From NCBI GenBank assembly GCA_017562135.1, contig QEYB01000895.1:682001-746000 (forward strand): a DNA stretch of 64,000 nt, given 5' to 3'. Positions 1 to 12,790 of the stretch are shown here, piece by piece. The notes under the pieces were generated by a model, which worked only from the letters and a program-made list of their open reading frames with translations, had not been told where the DNA came from and made no database searches. Numbering within the stretch: the first letter of the stretch is position 1; the number at the start of each line of letters is the position of its first letter. A program made the translations under genes and the position numbers. Source of the DNA: Dipylidium caninum (taxonomy: Eukaryota > Platyhelminthes > Cestoda > Cyclophyllidea > Dipylidiidae).

Positions 1-3000
1 CCGGCGGTGCATCCGCCGTTGAGGCAGTGGTTTTCCCGCCTCCGACTCACCTCTCATGGACTGCTGCTGATATAGAGGCGCGGCTTTCGACTCCATTGCG
101 TCTTGAGGCCAGTCCTCCTTTCCTGAAATAGCAAAGCACCTCCGCTAAGTTACAAGTCCTACAGACAGTCAGCTTTAACTCTTAAGTACGAACAGACACT
201 CCGACGTTTCTCCCACCGTCCAGTCGCCCACGGCCCGAATAATGACGAGACGCGGGCCGGGGCGCACGTCACGCCCCGTCACTGTTAGAAGCCCCGACCG
301 GGGACGCCCGTGGCGACGGCTTCGCGGCATCGAGCTCAACGCCGAGGCAACAGATCCGCCACTTCGTGGTGCCGCCGTGTCAGTCGTGAGTGTTGGTCGC
401 ATGCAGTTCTCCGACGGCCAGGAGGGAGCTTTAAAAGCCCACCTTCTCGTTTGCAAGGGTTTAAAAAGCTGTCTACGGAGAAGTTGAGTTAAAGGGGAGC
501 GTCGCCTTTAATTGGGGAATATTCGAAAAAAACAAGAACCTAATTACATGGGTAAGTTTCCCTGGGACACAGACGACGGTCTCGGAGCAGCGCAAAAGAC
601 AACTTTGCCTCCCCTTCGCTGATTTCTCGCTGCATTGCTCGGCGGAGGGAAATGAATGCCGCGGCAGCCGATTCCCCATTTCGCGGCGGAGTCTACCGCT
701 CGAGAAAACATGCGGCGCACTCGTGCCCGTCGCCCGTCGCTCATCGCCCCGTCCACGTGCGCAACCAGTCCGGAGACACCGAGACAATGCACTGGGCACT
801 TCCGCTCCAGTTCATTCGCCAGGGAATAGCAGAATCCGGTCGCGAGGACCACGGACCCCAGCACGCATGGGCGAGGGGAACTTGTTTGTTTGTTTGTTAT
901 TAGAAAGACGAACACTTGGGTTTGGAGGCGATGTGAAAAGCGTGGCAGGATTCCATGTAGTGACGTCGGTGTCGTTCTCCTGCCCACATGGCCTCGCGCT
1001 CATCTTCCCCTCCCCCGCAAAGACCGCGTTCTAACGCTCGAGCGGCGAGAACTTCGCCCACAGGGGGCTGTAAATGGGGCCGTGTGAAACGGCTCTGGGA
1101 TTTGTGGGAGAGTCACCCGATTGCGTCCAGCATGGGGGCGGCCTCGGGGCATAATCCCATTACTGGCCTTCTCGTGCCGCCGGCAGCGAGCCCGCTCGGC
1201 TGGACGAGTGGCAGACGCGGCGTGCTCCACTGGGAGGGAAATGCCCGATGAGGGTGGCGACAGACCAGCCGCTTTAGATATGATGCTCTTCTAGAGCTGG
1301 CAACTGACAGTGATTTGGACAGCTATACTATCGCTACCTGCCACTTAAACGTTAGCTAAACCGTGGACCCCGGCAGCCTATGTCGGTTTGGCCGAGTGAA
1401 TATCGCGGACTGCAATGCTGTACCGCTCCAGACTCCACGGACGCCGCGCATCTATACACCGCTAATCACACCAAAACGGGGGAAGTCCACTCCAATTGTT
1501 TGGGTGTTTCAAGTGAATCGCCCTGCCGTAGACCAGGAAAATACGAATTGAGAGCGGTAGGAGGCCGAGAGAGAGAGAGGCCGCGCAGGAGCCGCATTCC
1601 TCCCCTCTCTTAAACTTCACAGCCGAGTAACCAACGCTTAGTAGCGATGTGGCGCAGAAGAGCGAGGAGGGAGGCGTCGGCAGCCAAAGTTGATGAATCC
1701 TCCATCTGCTGACCGACCGGCCGCCTTCCTGCCTGTCTGCCTGCCTCTCCGTCCGCCCGGCCAGCCGGCCGTGCAGTAAGCCAGGGCCGAGGGAGGAGGA
1801 CAAGGCGGGCGGGGGAGAGAGGGCAGACTTCTGGCACAGGCGGAATTAGCAGCATTAGCAGCCTGCTACACGAACGAACGTCCACAATCGCATATGAATC
1901 CGCTGGCGCTGCATCGTTCCCACCTGGCCGCCGCCACGGCCGCACCTCACGTGCGCGCGTGCATGCGTGCGCGCGTCGCGAGCGTCCGTGTAAGTACGTG
2001 TGAGGAAATCGATATTGCGCGTGTGGACACGGGCTTTCCCCTCCTCGAATCAATTGAGGTGGCAACTGCGGCCGACACGTCAACCCCGTCACCCGGTGCA
2101 TTGTGTAGGTGTGCTGTAAACCCCTGCGACAACCGCGGACGGCGGACGGGGAGTTGGCCACGCAAACGAGGCGGCCCTCGATTCGTCGTGCGCCAGGACG
2201 GGTGAGGAAGGCAGCATGGCGAGAGACGAGTCCCTCCTCAACACCGCCTCGTACACCTGTACTTTTTCCTGAAGCTAAAACGCATGCTACGTAGGCTAAA
2301 GGGCGGTCCTAAAGGTGTTGGTCATCAGGAAAAATTGCGATTCTGACCCTTCGACTGGGCGCTTCTGACCCTACGAAAACAACGACGGGCATTTGGAATG
2401 CCGCAAATGTCCTCAACTAGTGTTGCGACTGTTCGAGCGGCCTCACGGGCGAAGCCAATGGCGAAGGCTGTCACGGTGAATGCCACGCCCTCCTGCCGCT
2501 GCGAGTTACCGGGGTGTGGGGAGGGGGTTTATGACACCCGCTCCATTAATGGTAACAGCCGCCTTGGGAAAATAAACTTGACTAGAAAGAACGAAGTACA
2601 TTGCACTTAACGTCAAGTGACTAAAAAATCAGCTATGCATTAAGAATGCGACGGGGGGGGGAGGGGGGTGGGGAAGGGAGAAATCATACGAGATTAACGC
2701 GATAGAGCGGCTAAAAGCACCCCTGACCAACCCAGCCTGGTAAAGAAGAGGACGACCCGTCGAAAGCTGCTCAGTGCCATCAAGATAAAAGTGGAGCGGG
2801 ACAGGGCGGTCGACTGTTTCACACCGTCGTCTACCTTTACCACAACAGAGTTCTTGTAATTCATCACACACAGTCCAGTTGCCGGTCCACTTGACCTGTG
2901 ACAGACTAGGAGACGCTTCGCTGTGAGGCGAATCTCCTTTGCCGTGCCCCTGGCTGCATCCAGCATGTCATTTGCATAAATGACAAGTTAAGTTAAGATG

Positions 3001-6000
3001 AAGACGTATGTGGCCAAAGCTGGGGATACCACAGGCTTGAAGCTATTTTGAGCCCTGACGAGAGGTCTTACGCCTGCCCGTCACTCCGGAGGCGTAAATC
3101 GCGTGCGCGCTGACAGTCGTTCGCCACAAGCGCCATGTGCGCCACTTCCGGCGAACCAAATGGGCGCGTTGACGAGGCCGACTTTCGAGAAACTGGTGAA
3201 AGAATCATCGGTTGCGCTGGGCGAGCGACATCGCAGCGTCGTTAAATTTCGCATTTGCGACGGCGAAAAGACGAAGCCTGTGACGCTGAGGATATCTACT
3301 CCACAGGTCAAAACTGCGGAAGACCACCCGGCTACGCCTGCGGGGCGGCCTGCGCGGGCCGGAGGTGAATCGACACGAAGGGTGGATCACACATAGCTGA
3401 ACCGCCTCGTTTCACCTGCGGTGGATTTACGGCTAATTAGTTTTTTGACCTCCTTGTCTGGCCACATGCCTTTCTTCCTTCTTCTCCTTCTCCTCCTCCA
3501 TCATTAAAAAACGCCACTTCCAGTGAAATCGCGGATGAACTGCCCTCCACGCAAGCGATAGGCTAAAAAGTCGTGTGCCCTCCACTGTGCGCCAGGACGC
3601 CACCCCGCGGTTGGGCCGAGGCAAGTTAAGCCACTGAGGGAGGGTTTTAATGTGTTGTGCCAAAATGGCGGATAAGCGGACGGCTCACTTATTGTTACTT
3701 CGGCATTACTTGGTACTTTTGCCCGCTTCCACGGCGTTGAACATACCGTTGTTAATGCTTTATCGTGGTCGCATTAAGTGTGGGAAGAAAAAAGAGCATA
3801 AACCAGCGCCAGGAGGGGAAAGGTGAGGGAGCGGAGAGACTTACTCAACGAGTGAGTGATGGGCGTAGACGCCCACGAGTGATGCTGGGCGGTAGTGTGG
3901 CAGCAGTCGATGGGTTGTGTTGGGCGCTGAACGTGCTGTGCTCAGCGTGGCAGGCGGTTGGTCGGCGATCTGCCCTCGCTCCGCTGCCGCTCTCGTCCTC
4001 GCCCTCGCGCCACTCCTCTCTCGCCGCCCCAGGTGAGCGTGGTGCGCACGTGTGGCCGGCGTCCGCGCGCGCGTGCACACATGTGTCCGGCCTCAGGTGT
4101 ACGCGATGGCGAGTGCCGATAAGACCACGCCCCCTCCGCCCCCCAATCCCCTGAGCAGCAGCAGCAGTGAGATGCCATGCCTCCTCGTCCACCCCCGCGC
4201 TGCAGGGTGCAGTGCGGCACAACACACTGCAGAGAGTCGCAACGAGCGGAGCGCGGCCAGCCCCGCTGAGGTGGACTCGGTCCGCACGCCTGCGCGCATG
4301 CGGACGCGCATATGCGGGTGCGGACGCGCCCACCGCTGCCACCGCGTCAGGTGGGCAGCCAATGGGGACGGGACTGGGGGAAAGAGAGGGAGCGGGAGCG
4401 AGAGGGAATTCTGCTGTTAATAATAAATGCGCAGGCAGGTACTGTTGTACAGAATTTCCATAGTCATTCCCGCATGCCTTCCACCTGCACGGGCGTGAAT
4501 TTTATGCCACTTCCCCTGGCGATAGTAAACCAAGTGACTCGGGAATGCGACACCCTCGTGAAACTAACAGGCACACTAACCCCACTAATCGTAGAGTTGT
4601 ATTTGAATCCCATTGAAAGTGGTTGCATATGCCTCTTACGAGGAGCAAATGCACCTCTGTCCGCAACTCGAACGTCCAACGGGATCTGCCGGGTCTCGGT
4701 GAGGCGCATTGACGCGGTGAGGCCACACAGTCGTTGACCGTAACTACCGCCGCCACTGCGAGCTTCCCTCCGACTATAAGTGGCGGGGTGCCTTCGTCGT
4801 CGAAGTACCCAAATCCTTATTCTCTTCTGGCCTATCACACGAGCAGTGCTTGTTCTCAATGCGAACCGATGGCCTCCCCTCAACCTTCGCTCCGATTTTT
4901 CTCCAGCTACAGCGGCACCCCGGGGGTGACCATTCCCTTAGGCTCAATCCGGCGCGCATTGACATTTGATTAGGACGCACCCGGAAGCCGTTCCAGGCCT
5001 TGATCTGGCTGCGATTTTTGATGCAATCCCAAGCGAGTGCCGGGAATGAGGAGCTGCAGGGCACCATCCTACGCCACACCTCCGCTCTACCGCCGCGTTG
5101 ACAAACTTATGGGTGGCTGCACCGTGTGTGAGGACGATGCATCCTCTTCGGCCGCGATTCGGTCTCCAAGGAAGCAGTTTGGTGGAAGCGCTTTTTATGC
5201 TATTCATCACTTCAGTCAGTGCTGTGCCCCTGATACGCGGCCTCTTGATGTTGGCAGCGGTAAAGGGGAAGGCGAGAGTGATTAAGTGAAAAGTGTGAAC
5301 AATAAGTGGAAGTGACTTTGTCGAGCAGTAAACAATAAAATTAGACTGATCACGCATCCAACAGTTTAGAAACACCTCGGGCATTCCAAAGCACTGCCTG
5401 TTGAGTCAGCATCAACATGATCTTGCCAGAATCCCGGTGGCCACACAGTGGAAGGCGAGTTGACAGCTGGGACTCCACAACGAAGGCAATGCCGGTCTCG
5501 CCCGGAACACCAGAGGAGAGAAGAGCCGAGGGGCGGGAAGGGAAGAGTAACCAGGCAACCTGTCGACGTTAGCCGCACAAAAGCCCCACTCCGGGGAGGA
5601 TCAAACGCCGAGTGCCCCAACGCCCGCTTCGCAAGCCCAGCCTCAACGCCACAGCAACCCGGTGGCAATCGAGGCGGAAGCGCGCAACAGAAGCACCGCA
5701 ACAACGACCACGCTGACACCTCCAATGTTCCTCGCCATTGGGGGCCAACACCCACTCCCCGCCCCACCTCCCGACCGGCTGGCTGTTATCACTCCCAAAT
5801 TACGAACAATTTCCCCTCAACAAAATTGCTGATTATGGGGACTCGGCAAAACAAACTAGGTACTACATGGCAACTTGACAGGCCCCAAATCATGCGAACA
5901 TTCGTCTTGAGTCAAGTCCATAACGCCTAGTCAGGTGTCGAATCAACCGTGTTCCCCGTCCCTCTTCGCCGAGGCACTGAGCAGCGCATATTGTCAATTT

Positions 6001-6724
6001 ATTTAATACAAAAGAAGAGCTTTTCGGGCGTATGAACCGAGTGCGAGTGGGCCGTGAACAGGAGAGCTCAACGATACGTGAAGACCCCCAGCCGTGGCAG
6101 AAACCTCAGCGGTCGGCTTCGTGTGCGGTATCTACGACGAGGGAAAACAAGGGCCACAATTAGTTAAAACGCCAGTAAACACAGGCGTAGAGCAAAAAGC
6201 TGTTTCGTTTACAAATGCCTCAAGTTGTTAAGAAATTTCAGCTAAAAGACCCTAATTACTCTATAACAACGACGATTGACCAAAAGTCTGAAATTTTAAC
6301 GGAAACAGCTGAGGGTGTGAAATTCCCCCTCGCATTACGCAAACAGTGTAGTAAAAAAAAAACATATTTTTGTCTTTTGCATAAACATTTACATGAAATT
6401 GCATGCAACGCCTTCCTCCTCAAAGACCGAAATAGGCAATCGGATTAAAGTTGAGGCAGCGTCTAAGCCGTTTCGCATGAACTATCTTTTATAAAAATTA
6501 ACTACTTCGATTCACTTTCTTCGGATTGAACCATGAAATTCCGTGATGCAGTAAAGGACTGTAAAGCATCAAATAACTAAAATGAATAGGAAAAGGAGGA
6601 ACAAACAATACATTATTTCCTCTACTTGTCTAACACTTCCCAGAGGAAGGAGTGCAGAAAAGGAATTATATGAGCAACATTGAAGCGTCAAGATTAACAA
6701 ATAGCCCCTAAAACTGTTAAAAAA
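1..6724. other. GC-rich, gene-free left flank
   Basis: No open frame here resembles a protein family I know. The first 5.9 kb is GC- and CpG-rich, with runs such as the G-rich tract near 2650-2668, purine- and pyrimidine-rich stretches, and alternating CG/TG runs near 1950 and 4060-4090. Long open frames occur on both strands but have low-complexity, Arg/Ser/Pro/Ala-rich composition, as expected from GC-rich non-coding DNA. Composition turns AT-rich at about 6 kb, just past the 3' end of the THOC5 gene. The stretch could hold UTRs or regulatory DNA of a gene to the left, but nothing in the sequence proves it. Confidence 0.5.
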
Positions 6725-9700
6725 TCAGATCGTCGAAATAAATAAATAAATAAGCCTTGGATATGTGACCACAGCCTCATTACGCCAATGGGAAGCCGTG
6801 AAACAGTGAAAAGGAAAAGGAAGAAAAGAAACCGACCTTATGACCCCTTGAGGACAGAGGGCTTTAACGCCCGCGTCATCGTTGGCAAGGAAGATGGGAA
6901 GACAGGAGGCAATGCGAGCAAGTTGACAGGTAAGAAGGTTTTCCGGCTTGCCGTCGCCGCACTTGGTGAATATCTCGCCTGGAGCGGCCCCTGACGCCGG
7001 AGCCTCCTCAACCGTTGTGCTCCCGTCTTCGCGGGGCATCTCCCTCCAGTAGCAGTTCACTTCAGTTTCCAACTCCTTCTCCCGGGAATACAAGTGAGAT
7101 AGAATATTGGTGGAGGTAATACACAGTGTGGCCAAGTAAGAATGACAGTTCGTTTAAGTCCTTACAGAGACCCAGACACGAGAGCATAATAAAATTCATT
7201 CAACACAAAGCATGCAGACCACTCAGGCTAAATAAGCCTGCGGTAAGATGAAACAGTTAATCATTACACGCTCACGGCTAATCTGGCTAATAGGGCGACT
7301 TCTTCACATCCACCGATTAGTTAAATTTTAGGCTAATTATGAAACCGAACGGAAACTTCGTAAATTATGCATATTCCGTCACTTCTCGGGCCCATGAAGG
7401 AATATTTATTATGGTATTTGATGAATGTGCGTTGGAATGTGCAACCCTACCTGAATATGCATTGCCGTCAAGTCGGCGGAGGGGAAGGCATCAGCGCCAC
7501 TGCCCAGAGTTATCAGTGAGGGGTCATCGGGATAGGAAGGGGGAATCGATGCAACGATTGTCAGCACGTCTGCAAATGAATAGTTTAACAAGAACAACGA
7601 AAGCCATGAATGGTTTGTCCAAGCTCCCATTTGTTCCACACCACACACAGTCAGTGCGTTTTTCCTCATTACCGTCACGGTCAGTAGCCGTGGCTCTTTC
7701 ACGCTCCTTTTCCCCATCCCCTCACGCCATCTTCCCACTGTACTGGGACTATTTATAAACACGTGCGCCTCCCCCACCAATTAAAATGGATGAGGACGCG
7801 GAGGGGTAACTTCCAACCTCAATTATGGGTCTTTGTGACTTACGGCTAATACGAGGAAAAAGCATGAAAAGTCCTCTTCACTCTCAAACAACAAACAAAA
7901 AAGCGAATCAATCTTATATCTTTTAACTACCTTGTTACGTGAAATCGAGGGTTTGTCTGCTGCGGGTGTAAATGCTTCGGTAAACGAATTGTTGAACTCT
8001 GCGTTATTTTTGTAAATAGAACCAAAAGTAACAGCGACAAACGAGAATTCCCCAAAAGCACTGTAGAGAGTAAAATGTGGTCAGGCACCCAGTTTCCCAT
8101 TCGCAAGGTCTCACCTTCTAAAGTGGCCCCATTTTAGTGTTTATTTATGCACTAGTGGCATTACCTTAGAGGGAAAAGTTGGGATCAGCGCAACAATGTG
8201 GTTGGAACTCTCAAGTCTACGAAACAATAAGCAGTATACTTTCACCGGGGATGGATATAATTCGGCAGTGAGAAGGTAAGCAGGTAACTCGATAGGACAG
8301 AATATTCGATGATAATGATGGTGGTGGTGGCCGCAAGAAATAAAAACGTATTTTAAATAAGGGAGGCTGACGTACCCCGGCCACAGTAGGTCATTCGGCA
8401 CCTGAAGACGGCATCTGTTGATTGAATCAAACCGAGAGTCATGAAGGTTTGAGCACGAGGCCATGACTGAAAGAAACATAAGCACAAACTGTCAGTTGGC
8501 TTAAGAAGAGAATACTCTAGCGTCCACTTTATTTGTTATTGCTTACCTGTAATTCATTTTCGCGACCACCAATCGGACTTACAAGACTCAACAACTCTAA
8601 TACGCACTTCGAAAAATGATAAAACCTCGTAATAAATCCTAGCGGCACGACACATCAGTTAGGGATATTTTAACCGAGACAAATTTGACGCAAGTTGTTT
8701 AACTAGCAGTGGTGCATGTCTATGTATGTTGAATGACTTTTGGTCGATAAACTAACTCCAAATTTAGAGCAAATTTGCAGAAATACAAATTGAATTAATG
8801 AAAAATGGCTAATAGCAGAGAACTAAGAGATTCTACTCACGCGACATGTCAGGGATTTTATGGAGTACTAGGCACTTGCCTCCAAGTACCGTTACCAAAC
8901 AATGCTCTCCAGGACACGTGGCAACTACTGCTAGTATGACATCATTTTGCAAAGAACAAAATTAGTCTGTTCATCCGGTCTCTCGAAATGAGAAGACGGT
9001 ATATAAACGCTACTTAATAGTTGTAAACAACAACTTCGATACTTTCAGAACTTCAATAGTTTTACGGAAAGGCCCACGAAATTGTTCAAAGGACAAAAAG
9101 AAAAATATTCCCTAAAACACTGTATGAAATAATGCAGGGAAACAAGACTATTTAACACAACTTCCGGTAGCATTAATCGTGCAGAAACATTATTGAGACT
9201 GGTGTCAAGGCACGTTTCCAAAATATACAAATTTTAAATAATGTATAATTAAAAGCATGAAGACGGACACTTATATCCTCGAAGGCAATCCGGTCCCATG
9301 TGCTCAATCCGATGTCCTTACTGATAGGGAAGAAAGGTTTCTGGCTTTCCGAGAGATTGAACACGCCGCTTTCTATTGAGTGAATCTGAAGTGTCGGAAG
9401 AAACCAGAAGGAAAGAGTTAGATAATCTCTCCCCAAATTTCAGTTTAAAGAAATGGGCAGCAACAATCACACGATTTTCATGGGTTATAAATTACTTAGC
9501 AAGAGTGAATCACAAGAACACACTTCAAAATGATATCAAGAAAGTAGTTTGAGAATTGGAGTTGAGGAAAATATTGTAGCAAACAATGCTAGTTGGATCA
9601 ATAATAGGATAACTAAGAAGAAGGAACAAGGGGAAAATCTTACCTCAGCATTAAGAGACATTCTGGATTCAAGACGTCGACAAAGAGCTGCAAACCATGC

Positions 9701-11805
9701 GTCGATAAAACCGAAGGGTTTAGCGGCCTGTGTGGGATAGGAGGCATCGACGGAGGAGAGAGAAGCAACATTACTGCAAGCGGAATCTAGATGGGGGAGA
9801 CACTGGAGTCCCCCCAAGTAATTGGCCCACGCGTAGGTTCTCCCGTAGTCGTTACTTCGCCCACTAAGTGAGAGATGTGATTCCGGTCCGACAGCGCAAC
9901 TGTCGGATACGGCCTCTTCACCCTCCCACCTCAAAGTCCTTCCTTCGAAGTGGAGGTGCGCAAGCAACTCCTCGGACGAAAGAAGGTCCCTGAAGGGAAC
10001 ACGAACCGTATCGTTTAAACGGACTCTATGGAACAAAGGGGTCGATGCCACATTAAAATAGTCGCCTAAGTAGTAAAAACTAAAAATTAAAGAAAAGCGT
10101 GCCGAAAGTCCATGTCGGTCTTTGTTCATCAAAATAAGTACCTTGCAGTTTGAGAAAGAGGAAGAAGTTTTTCAAGCTCATGGACCTCTTCTTTGACAGT
10201 AACAAGTTTCGCCCGCATCAACCACATGAAAATCAGCGTCAGCTTCAGGCTGGTCCACTTCGAGACGGGTCCTTGATTAAGAAAGTTCATGATACACAAG
10301 TAGTTTTTTTTCAACTAAGCTAGCATGAAGTGGTGACGGCAGATACCCGGGGTAATAGTTACAACAACAGAAAGGGGATGAGGTGAGTCGTTTTTATGTT
10401 GCGGCCGTTCCTCCTCTTCCAAACCAATGCGTTTCGATTTTCGATGAGTTTTCTTCTGTCAAGTGGAAAAAAGACGGTTACGAGAGAGAAGTTATTCAGT
10501 TAATTCGTATTTAAATTGATGTTCGAAAAAGCGATACGAAATTTTTTAACTAGTGACGGATAGGATTAAGGGGCAAGTATATCTTAAAAGCAAGGAATTC
10601 ACAACGATGTCAATAAAATCGCGATAAAACTGGTGGTAAGTGAAATATATACGCTAACAATCACCCGCTACATTGAGACCGTATAAAAAGTGTGGGATGC
10701 CGCAATGGTAGGAATACAGGAATTCGAATTCGTTTTAACTCACTCGCTTTATTAATGATACCTCCTGATCGTCTGCTTCTGAGGAATCCACATCAATATC
10801 CTCGATAGTAGTCGAAACTGTTGAATTCACTGACCGTGCAAGTTCCAAATCTCCAACGATTCGGATAGTAACATGTTTCTGCAGGTCTAGAAAGGGGTAA
10901 TAAAGTAAAATAATATGGATCATAATTACCTTTGACGTTAACATAAGCACACAACTTCGAGTATATGATGTAAAGAGGTGAAGGGAGGGAAAAGGCGGAT
11001 TGATAGGCTTCCTCGTTTTCACTCACATTTAAATCCATTTCGGAATCGAGCGTTCTTGTTGCCTAAAGCCATTTAGTAAAGGTCATCAGAGGAACTAACC
11101 TCAAGAATATCTTTTAAATTCTTGCTAATACCGTCGAGATATGCCTGCTTAGCGGCCATTTTTTCCTTTACTTGTGTTATGGATTTTGTCATCCCGATAA
11201 GGCTCGAATGTAATCTAGGAATGAAACTGAAAAATTAGAGCTACTTTTTCCTTCGTTTCAACTCCCAATAGAGACGATTAAGTGTTTGCTGATGTTCTGA
11301 TTCACCCGCTTCTGAAGCCCCGACAGTTTTTACAAATTCCTCTTCAGGAATAAGATTTATTTCCTCATGCATCGACCTGGCACATAAGTGAATTGAAAGT
11401 CGATACCTAAACTCCAGGCAGGTCTGAATAGACTCCTTAAGATGTTCTAATTCGTAAAGGAGATTTTGAAGTTGACGAGTTTTCTGATCTACTGCAAGCT
11501 TATTCTGCAAAACGCCCCAGATAAAGAAATACAAGAACGCACCTGATAAGTAGTATCTCGAAGGCCCTTAATTCTAAATTGAGTGCGGCGGTTAATGGCT
11601 TTCAAGGCAATAATATGCTTTCCTATCGTCCCACCAGAAATCTGATAAGTGAGATTACCAATTCTAACCGTACTGGTTTTTTCAAGTTTTTATGTTGCCG
11701 GACAGTGTTTAGGGCATTTTTAAGGCTGGAACACTCTTGCTTGAAAAGCTTCAAATCCAGCCTTCCGTCATTGACCAATTTTTTCATTTCTGAAGTACCA
11801 TCCAT
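6725..11805 (-). CDS. THOC5: THO complex subunit 5 homologue (THOC5), 13 exons
   Basis: THOC5 is a coiled-coil subunit of the nuclear THO/TREX complex, which couples transcription to mRNA export. My exons, in 5' to 3' order, are 11659-11805, 11543-11617, 11407-11504, 11245-11376, 11100-11214, 10930-11062, 10744-10886, 10142-10314, 9644-10079, 9269-9385, 8376-8466, 7451-7569 and 6725-7078. Phases agree throughout and give about 710 aa (human about 683). Diagnostic blocks are LQNLLYELEHL followed by CLEFRSMHEEINL and HQQTLNRLYWEL (exons 3-4), LPSPLYIIYSKLCAYV (exon 6), an acidic stretch (exon 7), YAWANYLGGL (exon 9), SIESGVFNL (exon 10), SIPPSYPDDP (exon 12), and ETEVNCYW plus LLTCQLARI (last exon). 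Early introns are 30-43 nt, later ones 62-806 nt. The exon 1 donor and the exon 10 donor are weak and could be placed differently. The N-terminal coiled coil is well supported; the last exon's tail past about 6800 is poorly conserved. Confidence 0.85.
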
Positions 11806-12790
11806 TGCACTCACACACTCGCAGGTGATAGGCTGCACGCAGACACGCGCCTCGGGCAAGGTGGCTAATCAGTCCAATTGACCCTGGTTATGAAGGCAGT
11901 CAGAAACACTTATGATTGTCAAACGGGCTATTTAAATCTCAATTTATTAAGTGTAGGTTTCGGCCGCCCAAAACTTGAGTGAGGTATATCTAAAATTAAA
12001 AAAAATTGAACTCTCATTTCCACATTGGCTTTTAAGTAAGAACGTCAGATTTGACGGTTTAATTACGCGTGCAATATGGGAAAAAAGGAATAGGTAAATG
12101 TCCACAAGTCTTAAGGCTTTTACTTCGTTTTATTGATTGCCTGACTCAAGCCTCTAAACAATGTGAGTGGGAATCATAAAATAAGCTTTACATATGCAAC
12201 TCCGTTGGGTTATAATTCCAGTACGTTCTTTTACGCTCTAGTGCAAGGTAAGACGAAAACTCGCGAGGGCTTTGGAAATCCCTTGGCCTCAAACCCTATT
12301 AATGCGGCATTTTTTATTCGATAGCGTATAATTAAGGGGGTCACAAAAAGTTTTCAAACGTCTACAATAGCGGGCTCTAGTTTTACACCGAAATTAAACA
12401 GTGATTTCCCTCCGTCACTGCATTCAAAAGGCCTATTATTTATCTGGGGGAGGACCAAAGGTCGCCTTCCAACTTCCAGCCACTCCGTTAGGTGCTCGAT
12501 ACATTAAAGCACTTGCAACTAGTCGGGTATAGGGATATGATGTTCTTGACTTTTTATTCCTTTATATAGTGCGAGTTAAATTTATTTCATTTTATTTTAA
12601 AATTTTACTGCCGAGAAAGAGAATTATTAATTTCATTTCAACGCTTATTTACATATCGATTATTTTTATTTTAATGGTTCTAACCATGGCGTGTGATGAC
12701 GATGCGTTACGTCGACCAATCACATTCTCACACATAGTAAGTTACCCGGTATTTATTCCGCCCTCTCGAAGGTTCTGCAAAAGTGATCCG
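11806..12790. promoter_or_regulatory. Shared THOC5/BiP head-to-head promoter region
   Basis: 985 bp separate the start codons of THOC5 (minus) and BiP (plus), so both promoters must lie here or in 5' UTR. Near BiP, a TGACG motif (12697-12701), an ACGTC-containing CRE-like motif (12707-12714) and a CCAAT box (12716-12720) are clustered 70-95 bp before the BiP ATG. ATF/CREB-type sites and CCAAT boxes are typical of BiP promoters. A canonical ER-stress element (CCAAT, nine bases, CCACG) is not present: the bases after the spacer read ACACA. Function is inferred. Confidence 0.45.

Noticed and set aside
3765..4463. Long overlapping open frames in the GC-rich left flank
   Set aside because: Open frames occur on both strands at once with Arg/Ala/Pro/Ser-rich composition, as expected from high GC; no family resemblance.
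12569..12790. In-frame upstream extension of BiP with earlier ATGs
   Set aside because: It would place 74 non-conserved residues before a perfect signal peptide and run coding sequence through CRE/CCAAT motifs; the ATG at 12791 fits all BiP proteins.
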